NCBI RefSeq assembly: GCF_020215645.1 | Contig: NZ_CP084058.1 | Coordinates: forward strand, 1,302,001-1,366,000 | Direction of reading: 5' to 3' | Length of the DNA stretch: 64,000 nt | Source of the DNA: Nonomuraea gerenzanensis | GTDB taxonomy: Bacteria; Actinomycetota; Actinomycetes; Streptosporangiales; Streptosporangiaceae | The notes under the pieces: generated by a model | Told to the model about the DNA's origin: nothing | Database searches by the model: none | Seen by the model: only the letters and a program-made list of their open reading frames with translations | Position numbers and translations under genes: made by a program | Shown here: piece after piece, positions 29,885-38,151 of the stretch | Layout: each line of letters starts with the position of its first letter | Numbering within the stretch: position 1 is the first letter of the stretch

Positions 29885-31120
29885 ATGGACCTCAGTGAAA
29901 GCGGTGAGCGGCAGATCTCCTGGGCCGCCCGCTCGATGCCGGTGCTCACGGCGATCGGGGAGCGGTTCGCCGCGGAGCGACCGCTCGACGGGCTGAGGAT
30001 CGCGGCCTGCCTGCACGTCACCGCCGAGACCGCCGTGCTGCTGGGGGCGCTGAAGGCGGGCGGAGCGCAGATCGCGCTGGCCGCCTCCAACCCGCTGTCC
30101 ACGCAGGACGACGTCGCCGAGGCGCTCAGAGGCTACGGGATCGCCGTGCACGCCCGCGCCGGGGTCGATCGGGCGACCTACTACCGGCACATCCACCAGG
30201 CGCTCGACCTGGCCCCCGAGCTGGTGCTCGACGACGGCTGTGACCTGGTGAACATCCTGCACACCGAGCGTACGGACCTGCTCGACGGGGTCACCGGCGG
30301 GTGCGAGGAGACCACGACCGGGATCATCCGGCTGCGGCAGATGGCGGCCGAGGAGGCGTTGCGGTTCCCCGTCGTGGCCGTGAACGACACTCGCACCAAG
30401 CGCATGTTCGACAACCGGTACGGCACCGGCCAGTCCACGCTGGACGGCATCATGCGGGCCACCAACACCATGCTCGCGGGGCGCACCGTGGTGGTGGCCG
30501 GGTTCGGGTTCTGCGGGCGGGGCGTGGCCGAGCGGGCCAAGGGGTTCGGCGCCCGCGTCATCGTCACCGAGATCGACGCCGTGAAGGCGCTGGACGCGAC
30601 CCTGCAGGGCTACGAGGTGCGGCCGATGGCGCAGGCCGCGCTGCTCGGCGACCTGTTCGTCACCGTGACGGGCAACCGCGACGTGATCAGGGCCGAGCAC
30701 CTGTCCGTGATGCGTGACGGGGCGATCCTGGCCAACGCGGGGCACTTCGACGTGGAGATCGACGTGCGGGCCCTGGACGAGCTGGCCCACGAGGTGCACA
30801 GGGGCGTACGGCCCAACACCGACGAGTACGTCATGCCCGACGGGCGGCGGCTCCTGCTGCTGGCCGAGGGGCGGCTGGTGAACCTCACGGCGGCCGAGGG
30901 GCATCCGGCGGCCGTCATGGACATGTCGTTCTCCGCACAGGCGCTCGCCGTGGCGTGGCTCGCCGGCGAGCGGGCGAACCTGGCGCCCGGCGTCTACGAC
31001 GTGCCCGAGGAGATCGACCACGAGGTGGCCAGGCTCAAGCTGGCCGCCGCAGGCATCGGCATCGACCTGCTGACGGCCGAGCAGGAGGACTACCTGCACT
31101 CCTGGCGCGTGGGCTCCTGA
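29885..31120 (+). CDS. Second adenosylhomocysteinase paralogue, short archaeal/Thermotoga type
   Basis: 411 residues. The substrate segment LHVTAETAVL, NPLSTQDDVAEAL, HNDTRTKRMFDNRYGTGQS-like motifs and the NAD loop VVAGFGFCGRGVAERAKGFG are present, so the fold and cofactor site are intact. It lacks the long-class insert and the terminal K-x3-Y tail; instead it ends YLHSWRVGS, as archaeal/Thermotoga enzymes do. Relatives of that class can prefer S-inosylhomocysteine. ATG behind AAGG, 186 nt after ahcY and beyond its terminator, so separately expressed. Confidence 0.9.
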   Translation: MDLSESGERQISWAARSMPVLTAIGERFAAERPLDGLRIAACLHVTAETAVLLGALKAGGAQIALAASNPLSTQDDVAEALRGYGIAVHARAGVDRATYYRHIHQALDLAPELVLDDGCDLVNILHTERTDLLDGVTGGCEETTTGIIRLRQMAAEEALRFPVVAVNDTRTKRMFDNRYGTGQSTLDGIMRATNTMLAGRTVVVAGFGFCGRGVAERAKGFGARVIVTEIDAVKALDATLQGYEVRPMAQAALLGDLFVTVTGNRDVIRAEHLSVMRDGAILANAGHFDVEIDVRALDELAHEVHRGVRPNTDEYVMPDGRRLLLLAEGRLVNLTAAEGHPAAVMDMSFSAQALAVAWLAGERANLAPGVYDVPEEIDHEVARLKLAAAGIGIDLLTAEQEDYLHSWRVGS

Positions 31121-31123
31121 CCG

Positions 31124-32092
31124 TCAGGCCGGCGGATGGTCCCTGACCGCGTCGGTGAGGCGGGCGCCGAGGTCGCGCAGGTGCCCGACCAGCTCGGGCG
31201 GCTCGTGCACCTCGAACGGCACGCCGAGCTGCGCGACCCACATGGCCAGCTCGTCCAGGGAGTTCGACCCGGTGCTGAGCACGCAGGCGCCGTCGCCGGC
31301 GGGCTCGACCAGCGCCATCGTCGGCGGCATCCGGGCGGCCACCACGTCGGCGGGCGCCCGCACCGTGAACCGGCCGCGGTAGCGGTAGGGGGTGACGGAG
31401 ATCCGTTCGGAGACGTAGCGGACGAGGTCGTCGTCGGGTGGCCGGCGGGGCGTGAAGCGGGGCCCGTTGGGCGTGTGCAGGCGCAGCCGGTCGACGCGGA
31501 ACGTGCGCCAGCCGGCCCGGCCGGTGTCCCAGGCCACCAGATACCAGCGGCGGCCCGCGTTGACCAGCCGGTACGGCTCGGCGGTGCGGGTGTCCTCGGT
31601 GCCGTCGTGGGCCCGGTAGCCGAAGCGCAGGCTCTCCCGGCCGCGCACGGCTGCGGCGATCGCGGTGAGCACGCCGGGCTCCACGGCCGCCGCCGTGGAC
31701 CCGGCCAGCGGGACCGTGACCGAGCGCAGGTTGCCGACGCGGTGCCGGAGCCGGGACGGCAGCACCCGTTCGAGCTTGGTGAGGGCGCGCAGCGAGGTCT
31801 CCTCGATGCCCGTCACGCCGGAGACGGCGGCGGTGCCGAGCCCGATGGCGACCGCGACGGCCTCGTCGTCGTCGAGCAGCAGCGGCGGCAGCCCGGCACC
31901 CGCGCCGAGGCGGTAGCCGGGCGCGCCCGCGGTGGCGTGCACGGTGTAGCCCAGCTCGCGCAGCCGGTCGATGTCGCGGCGGACCGTGCGGGGCGAGACG
32001 CCGAGCCGTTCGGCCAGCTCGGCGCCCGGCCAGTCGCGGGGGGTCTGCAACAGCGACAGCAGCCGCAGCAGGCGCGCCGAGGTCTCCAACAT
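31124..32092 (-). CDS. YafY-type HTH / WYL-domain transcriptional regulator
   Basis: 322 residues. The N-terminal HTH_11 region MLETSARLLRLLSLLQ and GAELAERLGVSPRTVRRDID is followed by RELGYTVHATAGAPGYRLG. A WYL-like middle domain (YRLVNAGRRWYLVAWD, about 195-215) and a C-terminal WCX part complete it. The start giving MLETS has GGAGG only 2 nt away; an ATG 9 nt upstream is the alternative. It is divergent from the epoxide hydrolase gene, and a 7-7-7 inverted repeat lies between them. Confidence 0.85.
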   Translation of the reverse strand: MLETSARLLRLLSLLQTPRDWPGAELAERLGVSPRTVRRDIDRLRELGYTVHATAGAPGYRLGAGAGLPPLLLDDDEAVAVAIGLGTAAVSGVTGIEETSLRALTKLERVLPSRLRHRVGNLRSVTVPLAGSTAAAVEPGVLTAIAAAVRGRESLRFGYRAHDGTEDTRTAEPYRLVNAGRRWYLVAWDTGRAGWRTFRVDRLRLHTPNGPRFTPRRPPDDDLVRYVSERISVTPYRYRGRFTVRAPADVVAARMPPTMALVEPAGDGACVLSTGSNSLDELAMWVAQLGVPFEVHEPPELVGHLRDLGARLTDAVRDHPPA

Positions 32093-32102
32093 GACCTCCA
32101 TG

Positions 32103-32123
32103 CTAGGACCGAACCTGTCCTAG
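32103..32123. promoter_or_regulatory. Inverted-repeat operator between the WYL regulator and epoxide hydrolase genes
   Basis: CTAGGAC and GTCCTAG are perfect complements separated by 7 bp, ending 21 nt before the epoxide hydrolase start and 10 nt from the regulator start. One site could control both genes. Confidence 0.65.
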
Positions 32124-32144
32124 GCCGTCCCTAGCCTGACTGAC

Positions 32145-33290
32145 ATGACCGAAGACGCAGCCATTCGTCCCTTCCGCATCGAGATCCCGCAGGCGCAGCT
32201 CGACGAGCTGCACGCCCGGCTGGCGGCGACCCGCTGGCCGGACGAGCTGCCCGGGGTGGGCTGGTCCTACGGGGTCCCCACGAGCTATGCCAAGCAACTG
32301 GCCGAATACTGGCGCACCGGCTTCGACTGGCGGGCCGCCGAGGCCAGGCTGAACGCCTTTCCGCAGTTCACGACGTCCATCGACGGCCAGCGCGTGCACT
32401 TCGTGCATGCCCGCTCGCCCGAGCCGGACGCGCTGCCGCTGATCATCACGCACGGCTGGCCGGGCTCCGTCGCGGAGTTCCTGAACGTCATCGGCCCGCT
32501 CACCGATCCGGCGGCACACGGCGGCGACCGATCCGACGCCTTCCACGTCGTCGCCCCGTCGATCCCCGGCTTCGGCTTCTCGGGGCCCACCACCGAGACC
32601 GGCTGGGACCTGGAGCGGGTCGCGCGGGCGTGGGCGCGGCTGATGGAGCGGCTCGGCTACCCCCGCTACGGCGCCCAGGGCGGCGACAGCGGCTCGGTGA
32701 TCTCGCCGATGCTCGGCCGCGCCGCCCCGCAGCACGTGGTCGGCGTGCACGTCAACGGCGCCCTCGGCTTCCCCACCGGCGACCCGGCCGAGCTGGCCGC
32801 GCTCACCCCCGCCGAGCTGGCCCGCCTCGACCAGTACCAGGACCAGGACGGCGCCGGCTACGCGATCATCCAGGCCACCCGGCCGCAGACCCTCGCGTTC
32901 GGGCTGCACGACTCGCCCGCGGGGCAGCTCGCGTGGATCGCGGAGAAGTTCAAGGAGTGGACGGATCCGGCCCGTGACCTGCCCGAGGACGCGGTGGACC
33001 GGGACGAGCTGCTCACCGACGTGAGCATCTACTGGTTCACCGAGACCGCGGCCTCGGCCGCCCGCCTCTACAAGGAGGGGCAGAAGGGCTGGGGCGCGGT
33101 GGCCGAGTACTCGGCGCTGCCGCACGGCGTCGCCGTCTTCCCCGGGGACGGCGGGGTCCGGCGGATCGCGGAGCGGGAGCACAACGTCGTGCACTGGTCG
33201 GAGTTCGACCGGGGCGGCCACTTCGCCGCGATGGAGGCGCCCGATCTGCTCGTGGACGACATCAGGGCCTTCTTCCGCCCCCTGCGCTGA
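32145..33290 (+). CDS. Epoxide hydrolase family protein (alpha/beta-hydrolase with EHN domain)
   Basis: 381 residues. The N-terminal EHN domain ([28 protein letters not shown]) precedes an alpha/beta-hydrolase core. Oxyanion motif THGWPGS, nucleophile D181 in GAQGGDSGS, and a C-terminal HFAAMEAPD region carrying the catalytic histidine. It should open epoxides by a covalent ester intermediate; the substrate is unknown. The ATG lies just past a likely operator of the divergent WYL regulator. The stop codon is inside a 22-bp tandem repeat. Confidence 0.88.
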   Translation: MTEDAAIRPFRIEIPQAQLDELHARLAATRWPDELPGVGWSYGVPTSYAKQLAEYWRTGFDWRAAEARLNAFPQFTTSIDGQRVHFVHARSPEPDALPLIITHGWPGSVAEFLNVIGPLTDPAAHGGDRSDAFHVVAPSIPGFGFSGPTTETGWDLERVARAWARLMERLGYPRYGAQGGDSGSVISPMLGRAAPQHVVGVHVNGALGFPTGDPAELAALTPAELARLDQYQDQDGAGYAIIQATRPQTLAFGLHDSPAGQLAWIAEKFKEWTDPARDLPEDAVDRDELLTDVSIYWFTETAASAARLYKEGQKGWGAVAEYSALPHGVAVFPGDGGVRRIAEREHNVVHWSEFDRGGHFAAMEAPDLLVDDIRAFFRPLR

Positions 33291-33347
33291 GCCCTGCCCG
33301 GGACTGCGCTGAGCCCTGCTCGGGACTGCGCTGAGCCCTGCTCGGGA
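33282..33347. repeat. Three 22-bp tandem repeats containing the epoxide hydrolase stop
   Basis: Each unit begins CTGCGCTGAGCCCTG; the first contains the real end of the gene (Leu-Arg-stop), and two copies follow. There is one mismatch among three units. The 22-bp period does not keep the reading frame. Confidence 0.9.
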
Positions 33348-33366
33348 CGCCTCGCCGGGGCTGGCC

Positions 33367-33414
33367 GGCGTCCGGCCGGAGGGCTCAGGCGGCGTCCGGC
33401 CGGCGGGCTCAGGC
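33367..33414. repeat. Two 24-bp tandem repeats containing the DUF305 gene stop
   Basis: Units begin GGCGTCCGGCCGG and end GGGCTCAGGC; 23 of 24 bases match. The right-hand copy holds the DUF305 stop codon; the left copy gives a second in-frame TGA 24 nt further downstream on the minus strand. Confidence 0.9.
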
Positions 33415-34044
33415 GGCGGCCTGCATCTCCTGCATGCGCCGGATCTCGGCCGCCTGCTCCACGCTGACGTCGGTGGCCAGCTCCTCGATCCTGATGTGCG
33501 ACCCGCCGGTCAGCACCTGCTTCGACATCTCGATCGCCCCCAGATGGTGATCGATCATGAGCTGCAGGAACATCCGGTCGAACTCCGCCCCCTCGGCCGC
33601 CCGCAACGCCTCCAGCTGCTCGGGCGTCGCCATGCCCGGCATGCCCTCGTGACGGGCGTGGTGGTCGGGCACCGTCTGCTCCTGCTCCCGCAGCCAGGTG
33701 GACATGTACTGGATCTCGGGCCCCTGCACGTCCTGGATCCGGTCGGCCAGGCTCTTGAGCTTGGCGGACTGCGCGCGGTTCGGGGCGAGCAGCGCCATGT
33801 CCACGGCCTGCCGGTGATGGACGATCATGTCCTGGACGTACTTCACGTCCGCGGCGTTGGCCGTGGGGGAGGGCACGGCGGTGGCGGCCTCCTGCGGGGA
33901 GAGGGTCTTGGCCTGCTCACCAGGGCGTCCCGGTGCGATCACCGGGGCCGAGGAGCCGGCCCTGGGAGCCTGCGGGGCCGGGTCGGAGCTGCAACCGGCG
34001 AGGGCGACGGCCAAGGCCACGACGACGACGAGCGCAGCGCGCAC
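33409..34044 (-). CDS. DUF305 family lipoprotein
   Basis: 211 residues. A short lipoprotein signal ends in the lipobox LAGC (Cys18), so the mature protein should be lipid-anchored outside the membrane. The DUF305 fold is marked by repeated His pairs: MIVHHRQAVDMALLA, DHHARHEGMPGM and LMIDHHLGAIEMSKQVL. These His/Met clusters resemble copper-binding ferritin-like four-helix proteins. A Pro/Ala-rich linker follows the signal. It is a single gene next to the two LVIVD propeller genes. Confidence 0.88.
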   Translation of the reverse strand: MRAALVVVVALAVALAGCSSDPAPQAPRAGSSAPVIAPGRPGEQAKTLSPQEAATAVPSPTANAADVKYVQDMIVHHRQAVDMALLAPNRAQSAKLKSLADRIQDVQGPEIQYMSTWLREQEQTVPDHHARHEGMPGMATPEQLEALRAAEGAEFDRMFLQLMIDHHLGAIEMSKQVLTGGSHIRIEELATDVSVEQAAEIRRMQEMQAAA

Positions 34045-34207
34045 TCAGCCTCCTGACTGAACTCGGTACGGCATGCGCACTCTAGGTGAAAACCGTACTA
34101 ATTCCTAGAGGGCGATTCGGAACAAAATTTGACATGTTGGACGCTGGCCGGAACGGCCGGTAGGGGTGAGGATTGCGTAGATTTATGCCCCCTTTATAGG
34201 AGGTTCG

Positions 34208-35605
34208 GTGTTAACCCCCCGCAAAACCCTCATCCTGGTAGCGGCGTTCGTCGCGTGCGTGGGTGTCACGGCCCCCGTCCAGGCTGCGGACATCCCGGCT
34301 CCCGGCGAGATCGTCATGAGCCCCAACATCCAGCACGTCACGAACGTGCCCAAGCCCGAGGCCCTGACCGACATCAACACGGACCTGGCCTTCCAGGGCG
34401 ACTACGCCTACGTCGGCAACTACTCCGGGTTCTCGATCTACGACATCAAGAACCCGAAGAGGGCCTCGCTGGTCAGCTCCGTCGTCTGCCCCGGTGGCCA
34501 GATGGACGTCAGCGTGTACGGTGACCTGCTGTTCGGCTCCGTCGACTCCTCCCGCAACAACGACTCGTGCAGCAGCACCGGGCAGAGCGCCACGGTCAAG
34601 GAGTCGTGGGAGGGCATCCGGATCTTCGACGTCTCGAACAAGGCCACGCCGACGTACATCAAGTCCGTCGAGACGAACTGCGGCTCGCACACCCACACGC
34701 TGGTGCCCGACCGCAGGCGGCAGAACGTCTACATCTACATCTCCTCCTACGGCCCGAGCGACACGTTCCCGGACTGCAAGACGCCGCACGACCTGATCTC
34801 CATCATCAAGGTCCCGCTGCGGAACCCGGCTGCGGCCTCGGTCATCGCCACACCGAACCTGTTCCCCGACGGCGGGTACCCCGGCGTCCAGCTGCCCTAC
34901 CCCAACGGCAAGTCGGCCACGAGCGGCTGCCACGACATCACCGCCTACCCGGAGAAGGGCATCGCCGCGGGCGCCTGCATGGGTGAGGGCATCCTGCTCG
35001 ACATCCGCGACCCCGAGCGGCCCAAGGTCACGGCGACCGTGCGCGACGAGGTCAACTTCGCGTTCTGGCACTCCGCCACGTTCAACAACGAGGGCACCAA
35101 GGTGATCTTCACCGACGAGCTGGGCGGCGGCACCAGGGCGACCTGCAACGAGGCCATCGGGCCGAACCGGGGCGCCAACGCCTACTACGACATCGTCGGC
35201 GGGCAGCTCCAGTTCAGGAGCTACTTCAAGATCGCGCGGCACCAGGCCGACACGGAGAACTGCGTGGCGCACAACGGCTCGCTGATCCCGGTCAAGGGCC
35301 GCGACATCATGGTGCAGGCCTGGTACCAGGGCGGCATCTCGGTGGTGGACTTCACCGACTCCGCCAACCCGCAGGAGATCGCCTACTTCGAGCGCGGCCC
35401 CGACGAGACCGCCGGGCCGCTGTTCGGCGGTGTCTGGTCGGCCTACTACTACAACGGCTACATCTACGGCTCCGACTTCCATCAGGGCCTGGACGTGCTG
35501 AAGATCAACGACTGGCGGACGAACAAGGCCAACGGCGTCAAGATGCGCTCGCTGAACGCGCAGACGCAGGCGTCGTACCCCGAGCGCGGGCACGGCCACT
35601 GGTAG
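34208..35605 (+). CDS. Secreted LVIVD-type beta-propeller protein, copy 1
   Basis: 465 residues from GTG behind AGGAGG (spacer only 4 nt); codon 2 is TTA. The signal peptide ends near PVQAADIPAPG. The mature part repeats short blades of the type GDYAYVGNYSGFSIYDIKNP, characteristic of LVIVD repeats. Histidines recur at CGSHTHTLVP, SGCHDITAYP, FAFWHSATF, KIARHQADTENCVAHNGSL and GSDFHQGLDV, and eight cysteines are shared with the next gene. Six or seven blades are expected. The function is unknown; a metal-binding exported propeller is possible. Confidence 0.8.
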   Translation: MLTPRKTLILVAAFVACVGVTAPVQAADIPAPGEIVMSPNIQHVTNVPKPEALTDINTDLAFQGDYAYVGNYSGFSIYDIKNPKRASLVSSVVCPGGQMDVSVYGDLLFGSVDSSRNNDSCSSTGQSATVKESWEGIRIFDVSNKATPTYIKSVETNCGSHTHTLVPDRRRQNVYIYISSYGPSDTFPDCKTPHDLISIIKVPLRNPAAASVIATPNLFPDGGYPGVQLPYPNGKSATSGCHDITAYPEKGIAAGACMGEGILLDIRDPERPKVTATVRDEVNFAFWHSATFNNEGTKVIFTDELGGGTRATCNEAIGPNRGANAYYDIVGGQLQFRSYFKIARHQADTENCVAHNGSLIPVKGRDIMVQAWYQGGISVVDFTDSANPQEIAYFERGPDETAGPLFGGVWSAYYYNGYIYGSDFHQGLDVLKINDWRTNKANGVKMRSLNAQTQASYPERGHGHW

Positions 35606-35611
35606 ATCGTG

Positions 35612-35643
35612 CGGCGGGGCTCCCACAGGGGCCCCGCCGTTTT
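35612..35643 (+). terminator. Rho-independent terminator between the two propeller genes
   Basis: A perfect 9-bp stem CGGCGGGGC / GCCCCGCCG, 10-nt loop, then TTTT. It means the two paralogues are transcribed at least partly separately. Confidence 0.9.
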
Positions 35644-35697
35644 CCGCATCCGACGTGCACGTTCCCACCCGACGAACGTGAGCAAGGAGGCTCCCGA

Positions 35698-37080
35698 GTG
35701 TCCCTGAAACGCCGTTCCCTCGTCATGGCCGCGGCGGCGGCCGTCTTAGCGCTGGCCGGCCTGCCCGCGCTGGCCGCCGACATCCCGCCTCCCGACACCG
35801 TGGTCACCAGCCCCAACGTGACCCACGTCCTGAACGTCCCCAAGCCCGCCGCGATCGCCGCCACCATCAACACCGACATCGCCTTCCAGGGCGACTACGC
35901 CTACGTCGGCAACTACGGCGGCTTCTCGATCTACGACATCAGGAACCCCCGGAAGACCACGCCGGTCAGCTCCGTGGTCTGCCCCGGCGCCCAGATGGAC
36001 GTGTCCGTCTACGGCGACCTGCTGTTCGCGGCCGTGGACTCCTCGCGCAACAACGACTCGTGCAGCAGCACCGGGCAGAGCGCCTCGGTCAAGGAGTCGT
36101 GGGAGGGCGTCCGCATCTTCGACATCTCCGACAAGGCCAACCCGCGCTACATCAAGGCGGTCGAGACCGACTGCGGCTCCCACACCCTGACCCTGGTGCC
36201 GGGCAAGGGCCGCGACCGGCACAGGAACGTCTACGTCTACGTGTCGTCGTACCTGCCGGCCACGAACTTCCCCGACTGCCGGCCGCCGCACGACAAGATC
36301 TCGATCATCAAGGTGCCGCTCAGGGACCCGGCCGCCGCCGCGGTCGCCGCGACCCCGGTCGTCTTCCCCGACGGCGGCAACGAGACCCAGCCGGGCCTGC
36401 TCCTGCCGACCACCGGCTGCCACGACATCACCACCTTCGCCGAGAAGGACCTCGCCGCGGGCGCGTGCATGGGTGACGGCGTGCTGTTCGACATCTCCGA
36501 CCGGCTGAACCCCAGGGTCACGGCCAGGATGACCGACCCGAACTTCGCGTTCTGGCACTCCGCGACCTTCAGCAACGACGCCAGGAAGGTCGTCTTCACC
36601 GACGAGCTGGGCGGTGGCGGCGGCGCGACCTGCAACGAGGCCACCGGGCCGAACCGCGGGGCGGACGCGATCTACGAGATCGTCAAGGGGCAGCTCGTCT
36701 TCAAGAGCTACTTCAAGATCTCGCGCCACCAGGACGACAGCGAGAACTGCGTGGCGCACAACGGCTCGCTGATCCCGGTCAAGGGCCGCGACATCATGGT
36801 GCAGGCCTGGTACATGGGCGGGGTGTCGATCTGGGACTTCACCGACGCCGCCAACCCGAGGGAGATCGGCTACTTCGACCGCGGTCCCCGCTCGGCGGGC
36901 GGCGGTGGTGGCATCTGGTCCGCCTACTACTACAACGGCTACATCTACGGGGCCGACTTCCACGAGGGCCTCGACGTCATCAAGATCAACGACCCGCTCA
37001 CCGACAGCGCCAGGCACGTGCGTACCGAGCGGCTGAACACGCAGACGCAGGAGTCGTACCACGGCCGCAGGCACGGCTGA
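35698..37080 (+). CDS. Secreted LVIVD-type beta-propeller protein, copy 2
   Basis: 460 residues, GTG behind AGGAGG; TTA is codon 17. The signal peptide ends LPALAADIPPP. It is collinear with the preceding protein: GDYAYVGNYGGFSIYDIRNP, NNDSCSSTGQSASVKESWEG, TGCHDITTFAEKDLAAGACM, FAFWHSATF, HNGSLIPVKGRDIMVQAWYM and GADFHEGLDV. All eight cysteines and most histidines are kept; SHTHT has become SHTLT. This is a tandem duplication with diverged copies, each behind its own Shine-Dalgarno and separated by a terminator. Confidence 0.8.
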   Translation: MSLKRRSLVMAAAAAVLALAGLPALAADIPPPDTVVTSPNVTHVLNVPKPAAIAATINTDIAFQGDYAYVGNYGGFSIYDIRNPRKTTPVSSVVCPGAQMDVSVYGDLLFAAVDSSRNNDSCSSTGQSASVKESWEGVRIFDISDKANPRYIKAVETDCGSHTLTLVPGKGRDRHRNVYVYVSSYLPATNFPDCRPPHDKISIIKVPLRDPAAAAVAATPVVFPDGGNETQPGLLLPTTGCHDITTFAEKDLAAGACMGDGVLFDISDRLNPRVTARMTDPNFAFWHSATFSNDARKVVFTDELGGGGGATCNEATGPNRGADAIYEIVKGQLVFKSYFKISRHQDDSENCVAHNGSLIPVKGRDIMVQAWYMGGVSIWDFTDAANPREIGYFDRGPRSAGGGGGIWSAYYYNGYIYGADFHEGLDVIKINDPLTDSARHVRTERLNTQTQESYHGRRHG

Positions 37081-37095
37081 GGTGACGGCTCCGGC

Positions 37096-38100
37096 TCACT
37101 GAGGCGGCGCGAACCCGCCCGGAGTCGCCTTCGGCGGCTCCGGCGCGGGCGGCGGCCCGAGTGGCGGCCCAGACAGAGGCCCAGACGGAGGCCCAGATGG
37201 AGGCCCAGGCGGAGGCGCGAACGGCGCCGGTGGCGGGGGCTGCTGGCGGTAGGGACCGGGTTGCGCGGGCGGTGCCGGTCGCGGATGGGGCAGCTGCTGC
37301 TGTGCGTACGGCGGCTGCGGCGCGTACGGGCCCTGCTGCGGTTGCCCGTTGCCCAGGCGCTGCGCGAACCGCACCTGCTCCCGCCGCCGCCGCTCCGCCA
37401 GGACGGCGCTCAGGTACGCGTGCGGCGGCACCCCGCCCGGAGCGGCCGGCGAGACGAAGGCCGACACCTGGGTCGCGATGCGCATCCCCATCTCGTGCTG
37501 CACCTGCGGCGTGAGGTCGTGCCAGCGCGTCAGGTACTGCCGGGCGGCCTGCGCCACCTCGTCGGGCAGCTGGGACAGCTCCAGCGCGGTGGCCCAGCCC
37601 GCGAGCTGCGGCGGCATCACGATGACCTGCCCCGACTCGCGCGGCGCGCGCTCGGAGATCACGATCGTGCCGGCGAAGACGTCACCGAGCCGCTTGCCCC
37701 GCTGCGAGACGAGCGACGCGATCAGCGCCGGCGCCCCCGAGAACATCCAGAACTCCAGGACCCCGGCCAGCCCCCGGAACAGCGCCTGCCTGAAGCGCTC
37801 GGGGCTGCCGTCGTCGCCGACCACCCGGAGCCCGAGCGCCAGCTTGCCGAGGCTGCGGCCCCTGCTCAGGGTCTCGAAGATGACCGGGTAGCCGACCAGC
37901 ACCAGCACGACCAGCACGATCATGACGGCACCGAACATGGCGGAGTCCGTGATGGCCGCGAACGCTCCTAACAGGGCGTAGGCGGCGACCAGGACGGTGA
38001 ACTGCACGGCCATGTCGATGATGATCGCCAGGGCTCGCGAGGGCATCTGGGCCACCCGCACTTCGACGACGACCGCGTCGCCGGTCACAACCTCCGACAT
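37096..38100 (-). CDS. RDD family membrane protein
   Basis: 334 residues. The RDD domain (about residues 15-150) has helices around QMPSRALAIIIDMAVQFTVLV-like text (Arg-Asp signature spaced in the first helix), then LSRGRSLGKLALGLRVVGDDG and RGKRLGDVFAGTIVI. The C-terminal 120 residues are Pro/Gln-rich. TTA is codon 44. It is divergent from the SpoIIM-type gene, and both belong to the conserved DUF58-MoxR neighbourhood. The family role is unclear; some members are cation antiporters. Confidence 0.86.
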   Translation of the reverse strand: MSEVVTGDAVVVEVRVAQMPSRALAIIIDMAVQFTVLVAAYALLGAFAAITDSAMFGAVMIVLVVLVLVGYPVIFETLSRGRSLGKLALGLRVVGDDGSPERFRQALFRGLAGVLEFWMFSGAPALIASLVSQRGKRLGDVFAGTIVISERAPRESGQVIVMPPQLAGWATALELSQLPDEVAQAARQYLTRWHDLTPQVQHEMGMRIATQVSAFVSPAAPGGVPPHAYLSAVLAERRRREQVRFAQRLGNGQPQQGPYAPQPPYAQQQLPHPRPAPPAQPGPYRQQPPPPAPFAPPPGPPSGPPSGPLSGPPLGPPPAPEPPKATPGGFAPPQ

Positions 38101-38151
38101 ATGTGGAGCCTAACGGCTATGTACGGGTGATCGAGCGGCCAGAATGTTCGG

